NCBI GenBank assembly: GCA_947037115.1
Contig: CAMQTN010000021.1
Coordinates: 1-41,249 of the forward strand
DNA length: 41,249 nucleotides
DNA from: an uncultured Lachnospiraceae bacterium
GTDB taxonomy: Bacteria; Bacillota; Clostridia; Lachnospirales; Lachnospiraceae
Reading direction: 5' to 3'
Shown here: positions 33,651 to 41,201 of the stretch, one piece after another
How positions within the stretch are numbered: position 1 is the stretch's first letter
Layout of the letters: every line of letters begins with the position of its first letter
The notes under the pieces: generated by a model
What the model was told of the DNA's origin: nothing
The model's input: the letters and a program-made list of their open reading frames with translations, nothing else
Databases searched by the model: none
Made by a program: the position numbers and the translations under genes

Positions 33651-34040
33651 CTATTCGTTTTTATACATGGAGGAAAGCCTGTGCAGGTTCATATAGTATG
33701 TCCGCAGGCTCTTTTTCGCCCTGCTGTACCTTACTGTGTAAACTGCATAGGAAATAAGCGCGTAGATGCCCACTGTCCCCAGATAAAAGAACAGAACACT
33801 CCTGGCGAACTCCAAAAGATCCATCTTGTAGATGTCCGTCATAAATATTTCAAAATCATAAAAAATGTACATAGCAAAAACCACTACAAATGCGATGGTT
33901 GCACTTATAATGGATTTAAGCACCTGCCAGCCTATATAGTCGCTCCGAAAATAGCTGCCAATGGCGAGGCATCTCTTTCCCTCATGCGCCTCATAGGAAG
34001 CCATTTTCGTCATCAGAACGACTCTCTCTTCATTTAACAT
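33651..34040 (-). CDS. Unknown small membrane protein
   Basis: 129 residues from ATG 34040, which has GGAG five bases upstream; TTG 34052 is the alternative. A charged N-terminal 40 residues, two clear membrane helices (about 40-63 and 84-105) and a basic C-terminus (RYSRAKKSLRTYYMNLHRL). No family recognised. It is 28 bp after the yvyF-like gene and 24 bp before the polytopic membrane protein, so it is probably in the same transcript. Confidence 0.65.
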   Translation of the reverse strand: MLNEERVVLMTKMASYEAHEGKRCLAIGSYFRSDYIGWQVLKSIISATIAFVVVFAMYIFYDFEIFMTDIYKMDLLEFARSVLFFYLGTVGIYALISYAVYTVRYSRAKKSLRTYYMNLHRLSSMYKNE

Positions 34041-34068
34041 ATATTTCTCCAACTTCCAAAAATAAAAA

Positions 34069-34476
34069 TCAATTCAGGAAACGCATCTTCGGATTTTCCT
34101 TTGTATCCTTTTTCTTTGCAACCTTGGGCGGCTCAGGCTTCTTAATACTGCTGCCCAGCTCATTGGCCATGGTACTCTTACACTTCTGGCAGAAGCGTCC
34201 TGTCATAATGGGCGCGCCGCAGTTCTCACAGGTAAGGGTAATACCGGACTCGGACGAAAGCTCCAGCCTTTCCTCTCTGAGCCACTGGTGGATCTGATTC
34301 GTAGAAACGTCACAGGCTTCTGCTACCTCAGGGATGGATGCATGCCCGTTATCCTGAATGTATTTTTTTACCTCCTGAAACTTCTCCTCCATCTGCTCCT
34401 TGCACACAGGACAGATCGGCGGTCCCATAACATAGTTGAAAAGATTTCCGCACTTTCTACAATTCCTTACGTTCAT
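34069..34476 (-). CDS. YvyF-like flagellar-operon zinc/HTH protein
   Basis: 135 residues: an N-terminal zinc ribbon (CRKCG and CPVC), a MerR/MarR-like small helix-turn-helix in SIPEVAEACDVSTNQIHQWL, a second CENCG/CQKC pair, and a basic tail. This matches the flagellar operon protein family (YvyF). In B. subtilis yvyF follows comFC in the comF-flgM operon, and here it follows comFC by 26 bp, so the order is conserved. Its function is unknown; the family is thought to tune flagellar genes. GGGAGG precedes the ATG. Confidence 0.8.
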   Translation of the reverse strand: MNVRNCRKCGNLFNYVMGPPICPVCKEQMEEKFQEVKKYIQDNGHASIPEVAEACDVSTNQIHQWLREERLELSSESGITLTCENCGAPIMTGRFCQKCKSTMANELGSSIKKPEPPKVAKKKDTKENPKMRFLN

Positions 34477-34502
34477 ACTACGTCCTCCCTAAGACAGTTT
34501 TC

Positions 34503-35216
34503 TCACATGCCTCTCCCGATAGCCAGAGTCATGAAATAAATCCTCTCTACACCCGCATTTTTAAGCTCACGGCTCATGGCATCTATCGTACTGCCCGTCG
34601 TGTAGATATCATCAATAATTATAATCGTATCTAATTTTACATCATAACGCAGGATTTTGAAAGCCTTTTTCAAATTATTTTGTCTCCCGGCGACAGATAA
34701 TTCTTTCATTGGCACTGTTTTCTTTACTCTTCCAATCAAATCGCCGCACACTGGTATCCCCGTGAGGGCTGAAAGTTCCCTTGCCAGAACCTCTGCCTGA
34801 TTATATCCCCGCCTGCGTTTCCTGCTCTCGTGAAGGGGAACGGGAACGAGAGCGTCCGCACGGCAGAACCTGATAAAATTTCCAAGCGCATCCGCCATAC
34901 AGACTGCATAAAAAGCAGCATACTCTCTTCTGCCGTGATACTTAAAGCGGGCAATCGAGGCGGAGACACTTTGGTACGAAAAGAGGGCGCGCCCGCTGTC
35001 ATAGAGGTGGGCGTGGGCGGCACAGTCGGCACAGTATTCTTTCTCCGTGTCCCCGATATGTTTTCCGCATTTCATGCACCGCGGTGGTTTAATGTAAGTC
35101 AACGCAGGCTCGCATTCCCTGCAGACCAGAGCATTCCACGGCTTGACAGGCCCGTCGCAGACCGGACAGCGGCGGGGATAGAGAAGTGACAGAAGTGTAT
35201 TAAGAAGTGTATTCAT
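34503..35216 (-). CDS. comFC: ComF family protein (ComFC-like amidophosphoribosyltransferase fold)
   Basis: 237 residues from ATG 35216, with AAAGGAA seven bases upstream; earlier starts at 35231 and 35240 are possible. The N-terminus has a four-cysteine zinc finger (CPVCDG, CRECE, CMKCGKH, CADC), then a PRTase domain with VPVPLHESRKRRRGYNQAE and the PRPP loop IIIIDDIYTTGST. ComFC helps DNA uptake or post-uptake processing in competence. It lies 29 bp after recD2. Confidence 0.9.
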   Translation of the reverse strand: MNTLLNTLLSLLYPRRCPVCDGPVKPWNALVCRECEPALTYIKPPRCMKCGKHIGDTEKEYCADCAAHAHLYDSGRALFSYQSVSASIARFKYHGRREYAAFYAVCMADALGNFIRFCRADALVPVPLHESRKRRRGYNQAEVLARELSALTGIPVCGDLIGRVKKTVPMKELSVAGRQNNLKKAFKILRYDVKLDTIIIIDDIYTTGSTIDAMSRELKNAGVERIYFMTLAIGRGM

Positions 35217-35245
35217 AAAGTTCCTTTCCATAGCCCCCAACTCTG

Positions 35246-37483
35246 TCAGTCTGCCGCGGAGTTGATGACTTGATCAGCAAAACCTGTATATCGCCGGTTC
35301 TCCTGATTGTTGGCAATCATATCCAGAAGTGTGGCGCGGCTTCCCAGAATGGTAGCGCAGGCCTTAGCACGGGTTACCCCAGTGTAGAGAAGGTTACGGT
35401 TAAAAAGCATATGAGGGCCCGAAAGAAGAGGCATGATAACAGCCGGATATTCGCTGCCCTGAGATTTATGTATGGTAACAGCATAGGCCAGTTCGACCTC
35501 GTCAAGCCCGGCAAAGGGATAAGTGACCCGCCTGTGCTCGTCGAACTCCACTACCACCTCTTTCGTGTAGTCGTCTATAGAGCGAATGACGCCGATATCG
35601 CCGTTAAAAATTCCCATACCCTGATCGATGGGGATATTATAACGGCTGACCACCTCCCACGGGAGCTGGTAGTTATTTTTGATCTGCATCACTTTGTCGC
35701 CCTCCCGAAAGAGAGTATCACCCACATGGCACTCGCGTTTTTTTGCATCCGGAGGGTTCAGATACTTTTGCAGAATGCCATTCAACGTCTCCACCCCCAG
35801 CTTCCCCTTGCGCATAGGCGTAAGCACCTGAATATCATAGGGCGTTGCATTCACATAGCGCGGAAGTTTTTCCAGAATCAGCTGAATCATATGTTTATAT
35901 ATGACATTAACGTCATTTCTTTCCAGAAAGAAAAAATCCCTGCTCTTATTGTCAAGTACGGGCTCTTCTCCCGCATGGATTCTATGGGCGTTCAGGACGA
36001 TATCACTCTCCTGCGCCTGTCTGAATATTTTTTCAAGTGTCACTGTCTGAAAAGCCTGACTCTTAATCAGGTCAGCGAGCACCTGTCCCGGTCCAACGGA
36101 GGGAAGCTGATTGACGTCTCCTACCATAATAAGCCGTGTACCCACCGGAATCGCCTTTAGGAGGGATTGGAAGAGAAAGATATCCACCATGGACATCTCA
36201 TCCACGATAATGACGTCCGCCTCCAGCGGATTTTCTTCATTCCTCTCAAATCTTGCCGTCTTCCCTTCCAGAGCCGCCGTGCCTGAGAGCTCCAAAAGCC
36301 TGTGTATGGTGCGCGACTCATATCCGGTAGCTTCCGTCATACGTTTTGCAGCCCTGCCGGTAGGCGCCGCAAGAGAGATATCCATTCCCTGTGAGAGAAA
36401 ATAGCGGATGATCGCATTGATGGTGGTTGTCTTCCCCGTACCGGGGCCACCCGAGAGAATAAACACGCCGTTTCTGATGCTCTCTAAAACCGAACGTTTC
36501 TGCAGCGCATCTAACGAGATCGAAAGTTCCTTTTCCACCTGGTCGATTTTTTTAAGAAGGGCTTCCTCCTCCGCCGGAAGAAGGGTTTCACGTATATTCA
36601 ATTCATGGAGAAGCCGGGCACAGTTTAACTCAGCGTAATAAAAAGTGGAGGCGTACACTCTGCGCTCCGTTTCTCCCGGTGCAGGCATTTTGATAACCAG
36701 CTTTTTATCCATCGCCAGATTTTGAAGCTGCGGTTCCATCAGAGAAGGTGCAATCTCCAAAAGCTCTCCCGCTTCAGCCAAAAGCCTGTCTGCCGGAAGG
36801 TAACAGTGTCCCTCGCCTCCTGCGCGCTGTAACGTATAGAGAAGCCCGCTTCTGATTCGATAGTCGGAGTCCGTGTGAATGCCGATCCTGGCCGCAATTT
36901 CATCGGCAATGCGAAAACCGATACCCTGTATATCCTCCGCCAGCCGGTAAGGGTTCTCCCGCATAATGCCGTAGAGCCCCATGCCATAGGTTTCGTAAAT
37001 CCGAAGTGCCAGCGTATTGGATATGCCATATCCCTGCAAAAAGGTCATGGCGTCACGGGCGTCCCTCTTTTCATAAACGGAAGCCGCAATTTCCCTGGCT
37101 TTTCGCAAACTGATTCCCTTCACCTCAGCCAGCCGCTCCGGCTCCTCCTCAATAATACGGTAGGTATCCGCGCCGAACGCTTTCACGATCCTTCTGGCCA
37201 ACGCCTCCCCGACGCCCTTCACCGCTCCCGAGGAAAGGTACCGCTCCATACTGATTTCATCGCTGGGCGGGAGTATTTTATAATGCTCTATTTTAAACTG
37301 TTTTCCATATACCTGATGCTGGGCATAGTCCCCCTGTGCCTCGATGGTCTCGCCCTGATCCATGGTCTTAAAAAAACCCACGCAGGTGAGTTCTCCCTCC
37401 TGCGTGAGAAGATTTAATACCGTATATCCATTGTCTTTGTTCCGGTAAATAATGTGATCGATAAATCCTTTGATTGTTTCCAT
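35246..37483 (-). CDS. recD2: RecD2-type SF1B DNA helicase
   Basis: 745 residues: an N-terminal OB-like and helix-hairpin-helix region (GVGEALARRIVKAFG, GISLRKAREIA), Walker A ILSGGPGTGKTTTINAI, DEAD-like VIIVDEMSMVD, AAPTGRAAKRM, and C-terminal AYAVTIHKSQGSEYPAV and YTGVTRAKA. This is the 5'-3' helicase RecD2, found in species using AddAB rather than RecBCD, with roles in repair and mismatch correction. It is placed between flagellar and comF genes. ATG 37483 follows CAGGGA. Confidence 0.93.
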   Translation of the reverse strand: METIKGFIDHIIYRNKDNGYTVLNLLTQEGELTCVGFFKTMDQGETIEAQGDYAQHQVYGKQFKIEHYKILPPSDEISMERYLSSGAVKGVGEALARRIVKAFGADTYRIIEEEPERLAEVKGISLRKAREIAASVYEKRDARDAMTFLQGYGISNTLALRIYETYGMGLYGIMRENPYRLAEDIQGIGFRIADEIAARIGIHTDSDYRIRSGLLYTLQRAGGEGHCYLPADRLLAEAGELLEIAPSLMEPQLQNLAMDKKLVIKMPAPGETERRVYASTFYYAELNCARLLHELNIRETLLPAEEEALLKKIDQVEKELSISLDALQKRSVLESIRNGVFILSGGPGTGKTTTINAIIRYFLSQGMDISLAAPTGRAAKRMTEATGYESRTIHRLLELSGTAALEGKTARFERNEENPLEADVIIVDEMSMVDIFLFQSLLKAIPVGTRLIMVGDVNQLPSVGPGQVLADLIKSQAFQTVTLEKIFRQAQESDIVLNAHRIHAGEEPVLDNKSRDFFFLERNDVNVIYKHMIQLILEKLPRYVNATPYDIQVLTPMRKGKLGVETLNGILQKYLNPPDAKKRECHVGDTLFREGDKVMQIKNNYQLPWEVVSRYNIPIDQGMGIFNGDIGVIRSIDDYTKEVVVEFDEHRRVTYPFAGLDEVELAYAVTIHKSQGSEYPAVIMPLLSGPHMLFNRNLLYTGVTRAKACATILGSRATLLDMIANNQENRRYTGFADQVINSAAD

Positions 37484-37497
37484 GAAATCCCTGAAGA

Positions 37498-37857
37498 TTA
37501 CAGACCGTAATTGATTTTTGCCTGTTCATATAACATCTGCGCCAGGGAATTGGACCCCTGCGTCGCGGTCTGCTCTGAAATCTGCTGAATGACGTTATCC
37601 TTAAAATAGTTTACCATGTTGGAGGCATAGCCATCCTCATCATCGCTGAAAATGTCGACGGTTTTCTGCATTTCCTTATAAACCTGTTCCCACAGATAAG
37701 CCTCAAACTGCTTGCACGCATCAAAGAGAGCGTCATCTTCCTTCTGCTTCGCCGCCTGATCAACATTCTGCAGGTTTTTCTGGAGCTGTTCTGTGGCTAC
37801 CCGGTTTGTATCTGTCATGTAGTCTGTATAAGCAGCCAAATTAGTTAAATCATTCAT
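37498..37857 (-). CDS. Rod-binding protein, FlgJ N-terminal domain only
   Basis: 119 residues. The core DALFDACKQFEAYLWEQVYKEMQKT and the late NVIQQISEQTATQGSNSLAQMLYEQ match the FlgJ rod-scaffold domain. There is no C-terminal muramidase, as is usual outside the gamma-proteobacteria, so wall cutting for the rod must be done by another enzyme. AGGAG precedes the ATG. It lies 173 bp after flhP, with a structured element between, and 14 bp before recD2. Confidence 0.85.
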   Translation of the reverse strand: MNDLTNLAAYTDYMTDTNRVATEQLQKNLQNVDQAAKQKEDDALFDACKQFEAYLWEQVYKEMQKTVDIFSDDEDGYASNMVNYFKDNVIQQISEQTATQGSNSLAQMLYEQAKINYGL

Positions 37858-37909
37858 AATATGTTCTCCTGTATATGAATACGGGTACGGGCTGTCGCTT
37901 CAATAAATC

Positions 37910-38030
37910 GAGCCGTTTCATTCGCAAGCTATCGCTTGCTCATGCGGGCTGTCGCCCTATAAAATTGTGTCTAAGCTGCTTGTTGCATGCAAGCATGCAC
38001 AATCAACTTAGCCCCAATTTTGCACGGCTC
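37910..38030 (-). repeat. Structured stop-codon-associated element (member C)
   Basis: Directly after the flhP stop codon on the minus strand: GAGCCGTGCAAAATTG, a long imperfect stem (37958-37975 region with 38005-38020), TATAGGGCGA (37961..37952), GGGC/GCCC hairpin, GCAAGC/GCTTGC hairpin (37924-37939), closing ACGGCTC at 37910. The blocks ATTCGCAA, TTGCTCAT and CGCCCTATAAAA are shared with 1565-1705; the stem sequences are not. A TGCATGC/GCATGCA palindrome fills the main loop. Confidence 0.7.
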
Positions 38031-38849
38031 TTAGCGTTTCAGGTTGTTAGCTACTTCAAGCATGGAATCAGATGTGGTGATGGACTTGGAGTTCATCTCG
38101 TAAGCACGCTGTGCCACGATCAGATTAACCATCTCGTTCGCCACATGCACATTGGAGCCTTCCAGATAACCCTGTATGATACGGCTCTTTGCAACATTAT
38201 CATCCGTATCTTCATTGATCGCCCGGCCGCTGGCATCCGTCACGCTGAAAAGGGTATCTCCTACTCTGCTCAGGCCGCCGGGATTGCTGAACTGGAATGT
38301 ACCAATCTGCACGTCGATCGGCTGCGGATTGTTCCGCTCATCCGGATAGCAGATCTGACCGTCTTCCGTAATGGAGAGGTTGCTTGCTATGTAATCAGCG
38401 GACAAAACAATGGCGCGGCCTGTTGAATCCAGTACCGGCAAACCATCCGAATTTGTAAGCGACATACGGTTTCCGGCGCTGATCGCCCATGTAAAATCAC
38501 CGTTCCTGGTATAGTAAATCTGACCATCCTCGCCGCGCAGCGCAAAAAATCCATCGCCTTCAATCGCAAATGCAGTATCGGAATCAGAATCCAGCAGACT
38601 TCCCTGTGTGAAAATCTGATTGAGGGACGCAGTGCGCACACCCAATCCAATCTGGGAAGTAGTCGGCTTCGGATCGCCGTTCGCCGTTGTGGTGACAGAG
38701 TGCAGATTCTGGTACAGGAGGGACTTAAACTGTGCCACCTGTGCCTTGTAACCTACCGAATTGACGTTAGCGAGATTGTTCGCTATCGTATCCACATTTG
38801 TCTGCTGTGCATTCATGCCGGTTGCTCCCGACCATAAACTCCTGACCAT
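38031..38849 (-). CDS. flhP: Flagellar hook-basal body protein, FlgG-type (FlhP)
   Basis: 272 residues from ATG 38849, with AAGGAGG upstream; six earlier codons are not needed. N-terminal MVRSLWSGATGMNAQQTNVDTIANNLANVNS and C-terminal VHVANEMVNLIVAQRAYEMNSKSI are the paired rod/hook helices. DGFFALRGEDG with IYYTRNGDF is the central FlgG-type domain. In B. subtilis mbl is followed by flhO and flhP, and the same order is seen here. It forms part of the axial distal rod or hook. Confidence 0.92.
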   Translation of the reverse strand: MVRSLWSGATGMNAQQTNVDTIANNLANVNSVGYKAQVAQFKSLLYQNLHSVTTTANGDPKPTTSQIGLGVRTASLNQIFTQGSLLDSDSDTAFAIEGDGFFALRGEDGQIYYTRNGDFTWAISAGNRMSLTNSDGLPVLDSTGRAIVLSADYIASNLSITEDGQICYPDERNNPQPIDVQIGTFQFSNPGGLSRVGDTLFSVTDASGRAINEDTDDNVAKSRIIQGYLEGSNVHVANEMVNLIVAQRAYEMNSKSITTSDSMLEVANNLKR

Positions 38850-38888
38850 AGAATCCTCCTTAATCACAATAACAAAATGAAATAATTA

Positions 38889-39770
38889 TCAGTTCAATCT
38901 GCCGTTCGTCACTGCCTCTTCAAGCGTATCATCATAGGTGGTGATGACCTTCTGATTGCTCTCATACTGACGTTGCAGGGTGATCATATTGACCATCTCC
39001 GTCACAACGGAAATATTTGACATTTCCAGGTATCCTGCACGTATCTGGGTGTCCGCACCATATTCCTCCGCCGCCGTCTCCCGGTCAAGCACCGTTGCGC
39101 CATCTACCGGCTGGAAGAAATTCTCCCCAAACCGCTCCAGATAATTGTAATCTTCAAAATCTGTAATACCGATGGTAGCTACAAGCTCACCATCCTGATA
39201 GATATCGCCATTGTTGTTTATACCGATTTCAAGCGCCGGATCCATCTGAATCCTGCGGCCGTCCTCATCCAGTACATAATCACCATCCTGCGTCTGCAGA
39301 TAGCCCAGACGGTTCATGGTGAAATTACCATCTCTGGTATACTTGGTAGAAGTCTCTCCCGCCTTATTCGTATACTCCACCGCAAAGAAACCTCTGTCGG
39401 TAAGCGCCAGATCCAACGGATTGCCCGTCTCCTTGATAGGCCCCTCGGAATAATCCACATAATTCTCGCCAATCTTTACGCCCAGATTCAAACCAGTTCT
39501 GCTGATTCTTCTGTCCATGTAAGTCTCGTTTAACGGATTATTTGCCTCTTCCTCATCCACAGGCCTGTTGGTCGCCATCGGTCTCGGGAGATTTCCCGCC
39601 TCGGACAAATCCTTGATTTTGTATGCGAGTACCGTATCAAAAGCTTCGCTTGTGGTGCCCTCTTTCTTAAAACCGTTGGTCGTTGCATTTGCCAGATTGT
39701 TCGTCAGAACGTCCATTCTGTGCTGTTCATTGATCATGCCTGTATAGGCTGTGTATAATCCTTTAAGCAT
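38889..39770 (-). CDS. flhO: Flagellar hook-basal body protein, FlgF/FlgG-type (FlhO)
   Basis: 293 residues. MLKGLYTAYTGMINEQHRMDVLTNNLANATTNG and ISVVTEMVNMITLQRQYESNQKVI are the terminal rod helices, and ALTDRGFFAVEY with KYTRDGNFTMN the core. It begins three bases after the mbl stop with AGAGGA upstream, so it is cotranscribed with mbl; 39 bp separate it from flhP. Confidence 0.92.
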   Translation of the reverse strand: MLKGLYTAYTGMINEQHRMDVLTNNLANATTNGFKKEGTTSEAFDTVLAYKIKDLSEAGNLPRPMATNRPVDEEEANNPLNETYMDRRISRTGLNLGVKIGENYVDYSEGPIKETGNPLDLALTDRGFFAVEYTNKAGETSTKYTRDGNFTMNRLGYLQTQDGDYVLDEDGRRIQMDPALEIGINNNGDIYQDGELVATIGITDFEDYNYLERFGENFFQPVDGATVLDRETAAEEYGADTQIRAGYLEMSNISVVTEMVNMITLQRQYESNQKVITTYDDTLEEAVTNGRLN

Positions 39771-39773
39771 TTT

Positions 39774-40766
39774 CTAATCCTCTCTGTACCCCGCCAAAAA
39801 TTCTACATATTTTCCGGTGCCGATAGCCACTGCCGTCATCGGATCCTCCGCCGTCATGGTATTGATGCCTGTCTTAGCCGCAATCAAATCCTCCAATCCG
39901 CGAAGAAGGCTTCCGCCTCCCGTCAGAACAATGCCGCGATCCGCAATATCCGCCGCCAGCTCTGGAGGCGTCTTCTCAAGCACGCTGTGGATTGTCTCAA
40001 CAATCTGCACCGTCGTCTCATGCAGCGCTTCCTCCGTCTCCTCCGAAGAAACCTTGACGGTTCTTGGAAGTCCGGTTACCAGATTACGGCCCCTGACATC
40101 CATGTAATCCACTTCGGGGCGCTTATAGGCAGAACCAATCTTTATTTTCAAATCCTCCGCTGTTCGTTCACCGATCAGCAGATTGTGTTTTTTACGCATA
40201 TAACGCACGATAGCCTCGTCGAAATCATCTCCCGCTATCTTAATAGAAGCGCTGACTACCGTACCGCCCAGAGAGATAACCGCAATATCGGAGGTTCCGC
40301 CCCCGATATCGACAATCATATTTCCGCAGGGTTTGGAAATATCAATGCCCGCGCCAATCGCAGCCGCAATAGGCTCCTCAATAATGGAAACCTCTCTCGC
40401 TCCCGCCTGATATGTGGCGTCCTCCACGGCTTTCTTTTCCACTTCGGTAACGCCGCTTGGCACGCACACCGCAATGCGGGGCTTGCGGAAAGTCTTTTTA
40501 CCCAGAGCTTTCTGGATAAAATATTTCATCATTTTCTCTGTAACCTGATAGTCGGAGATAACACCCTGTCTCAAAGGTCTTACCGCCACAATGTTCCCCG
40601 GCGTCCTGCCGAGCATGAGGCGCGCGTCCTCACCAATTGCCTTAATCTTATTCGTGTCCCTGTCGAAAGCCACCACTGAGGGCTCTTTCAACACAACGCC
40701 TTTACCTCTGATATATACTAAAATACTGGCTGTGCCAAGATCTATACCGATATCCGTAAACTGCAT
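39774..40766 (-). CDS. mbl: Actin-like rod-shape protein MreB/Mbl
   Basis: 330 residues. GIDLGTASILVYIRGKGVVL, DIGGGTSDIAVISLGG, RMSF-type KIKIGSAYKRPE and GGGSLLRGLEDLIA are the MreB phosphate and adenosine motifs. It is assigned mbl rather than mreB because flhO and flhP follow directly, as in B. subtilis, and no mreCD is adjacent. It forms membrane-bound filaments guiding wall synthesis. It has its own sigma-A promoter and a 174-nt hairpin-rich leader. AAAGG precedes the ATG. Confidence 0.92.
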   Translation of the reverse strand: MQFTDIGIDLGTASILVYIRGKGVVLKEPSVVAFDRDTNKIKAIGEDARLMLGRTPGNIVAVRPLRQGVISDYQVTEKMMKYFIQKALGKKTFRKPRIAVCVPSGVTEVEKKAVEDATYQAGAREVSIIEEPIAAAIGAGIDISKPCGNMIVDIGGGTSDIAVISLGGTVVSASIKIAGDDFDEAIVRYMRKKHNLLIGERTAEDLKIKIGSAYKRPEVDYMDVRGRNLVTGLPRTVKVSSEETEEALHETTVQIVETIHSVLEKTPPELAADIADRGIVLTGGGSLLRGLEDLIAAKTGINTMTAEDPMTAVAIGTGKYVEFLAGYRED

Positions 40767-40840
40767 TTACCTTTGTTCCCCTTCCCGAGAGTCAGTGTCG
40801 CATAATTATTAATCATCATGTAGATGCAGCTCGCAAATTC

Positions 40841-40940
40841 GCGCTCCGCGCTTTCTGTTCGATTACATCGAACTTTTGCTCGCTAACGCCGCGGGAAAAA
40901 CAAATGTCTGCTTCGCAGCCGCTTGTTTTTCCAATGCGGC
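40841..40940 (-). promoter_or_regulatory. Hairpin-rich 5' leader of mbl-flhO-flhP
   Basis: Three stems: GGAAAAACAA (40894-40903) / TTGTTTTTCC (40923-40932), flanked by GCCGC/GCGGC; GTTCGAT / ATCGAAC (40857-40873, loop TAC); GCGC/GCGC (40841-40851). The first begins almost at the predicted transcription start. Possible mRNA stabiliser or regulatory leader; no riboswitch class recognised. Confidence 0.6.
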
Positions 40941-40946
40941 TACTAT

Positions 40947-40975
40947 ATTATACCCTCATTGAAGTGGTTTTTCAA
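40947..40975 (-). promoter_or_regulatory. Promoter of mbl
   Basis: TTGAAA (40975..40970), 17 bp, perfect TATAAT (40952..40947). Confidence 0.8.
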
Positions 40976-41012
40976 AGGTTTTTGTAATTTTTTTCGAAAA
41001 AATTAAAAAACG

Positions 41013-41041
41013 CCAAAAACAGAACGGCTCCATCCGTTCTG
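41013..41041 (-). terminator. Terminator of an upstream minus-strand gene cut by the contig end
   Basis: CAGAACGG (41020-41027) / CCGTTCTG (41034-41041), perfect 8-bp stem; on the minus strand TTTTTGG follows. It shows that a gene on the same strand lies to the right, outside the assembled sequence or at its very end. Confidence 0.75.
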
Positions 41042-41093
41042 AATTCAGCATCCGTGCTTCTTTTTTTATTATCGGACATAACTTTCAAAAAGT

Positions 41094-41198
41094 TTACCCA
41101 TCACAGCATTTCTTCTTAAAAATTTTCAATCCAGTTTTTGGCATCTTCGTCCTGTTTTTATTCTTTTTTATCTTATTGGACCTCTCTTTGGACAGTGG
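41094..41198 (-). CDS. Possible C-terminal end of a truncated gene
   Basis: On the minus strand one frame is open from the last genomic bases to TAA at 41096..41094, giving 34 lysine-rich residues ending CCDG. The other two frames stop early. It sits where a gene must end just before the terminator at 41013-41041. No family recognised; in B. subtilis spoIIID precedes mbl, but this tail does not resemble it clearly. Confidence 0.3.
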   Translation of the reverse strand, partial: PLSKERSNKIKKNKNRTKMPKTGLKIFKKKCCDG

Positions 41199-41201
41199 TG
41201 C

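Noticed and set aside
40984..41091. 35-codon minus-strand frame M-S-D-N-K before mbl
   Set aside because: It runs through the terminator hairpin and the T-tract and has no ribosome binding site.
1..41201. tRNA, rRNA, insertion sequences, prophage
   Set aside because: None seen on reading both strands; no tRNA-like cloverleaf, transposase or integrase motif was recognised. A tool scan could still find a missed small RNA.
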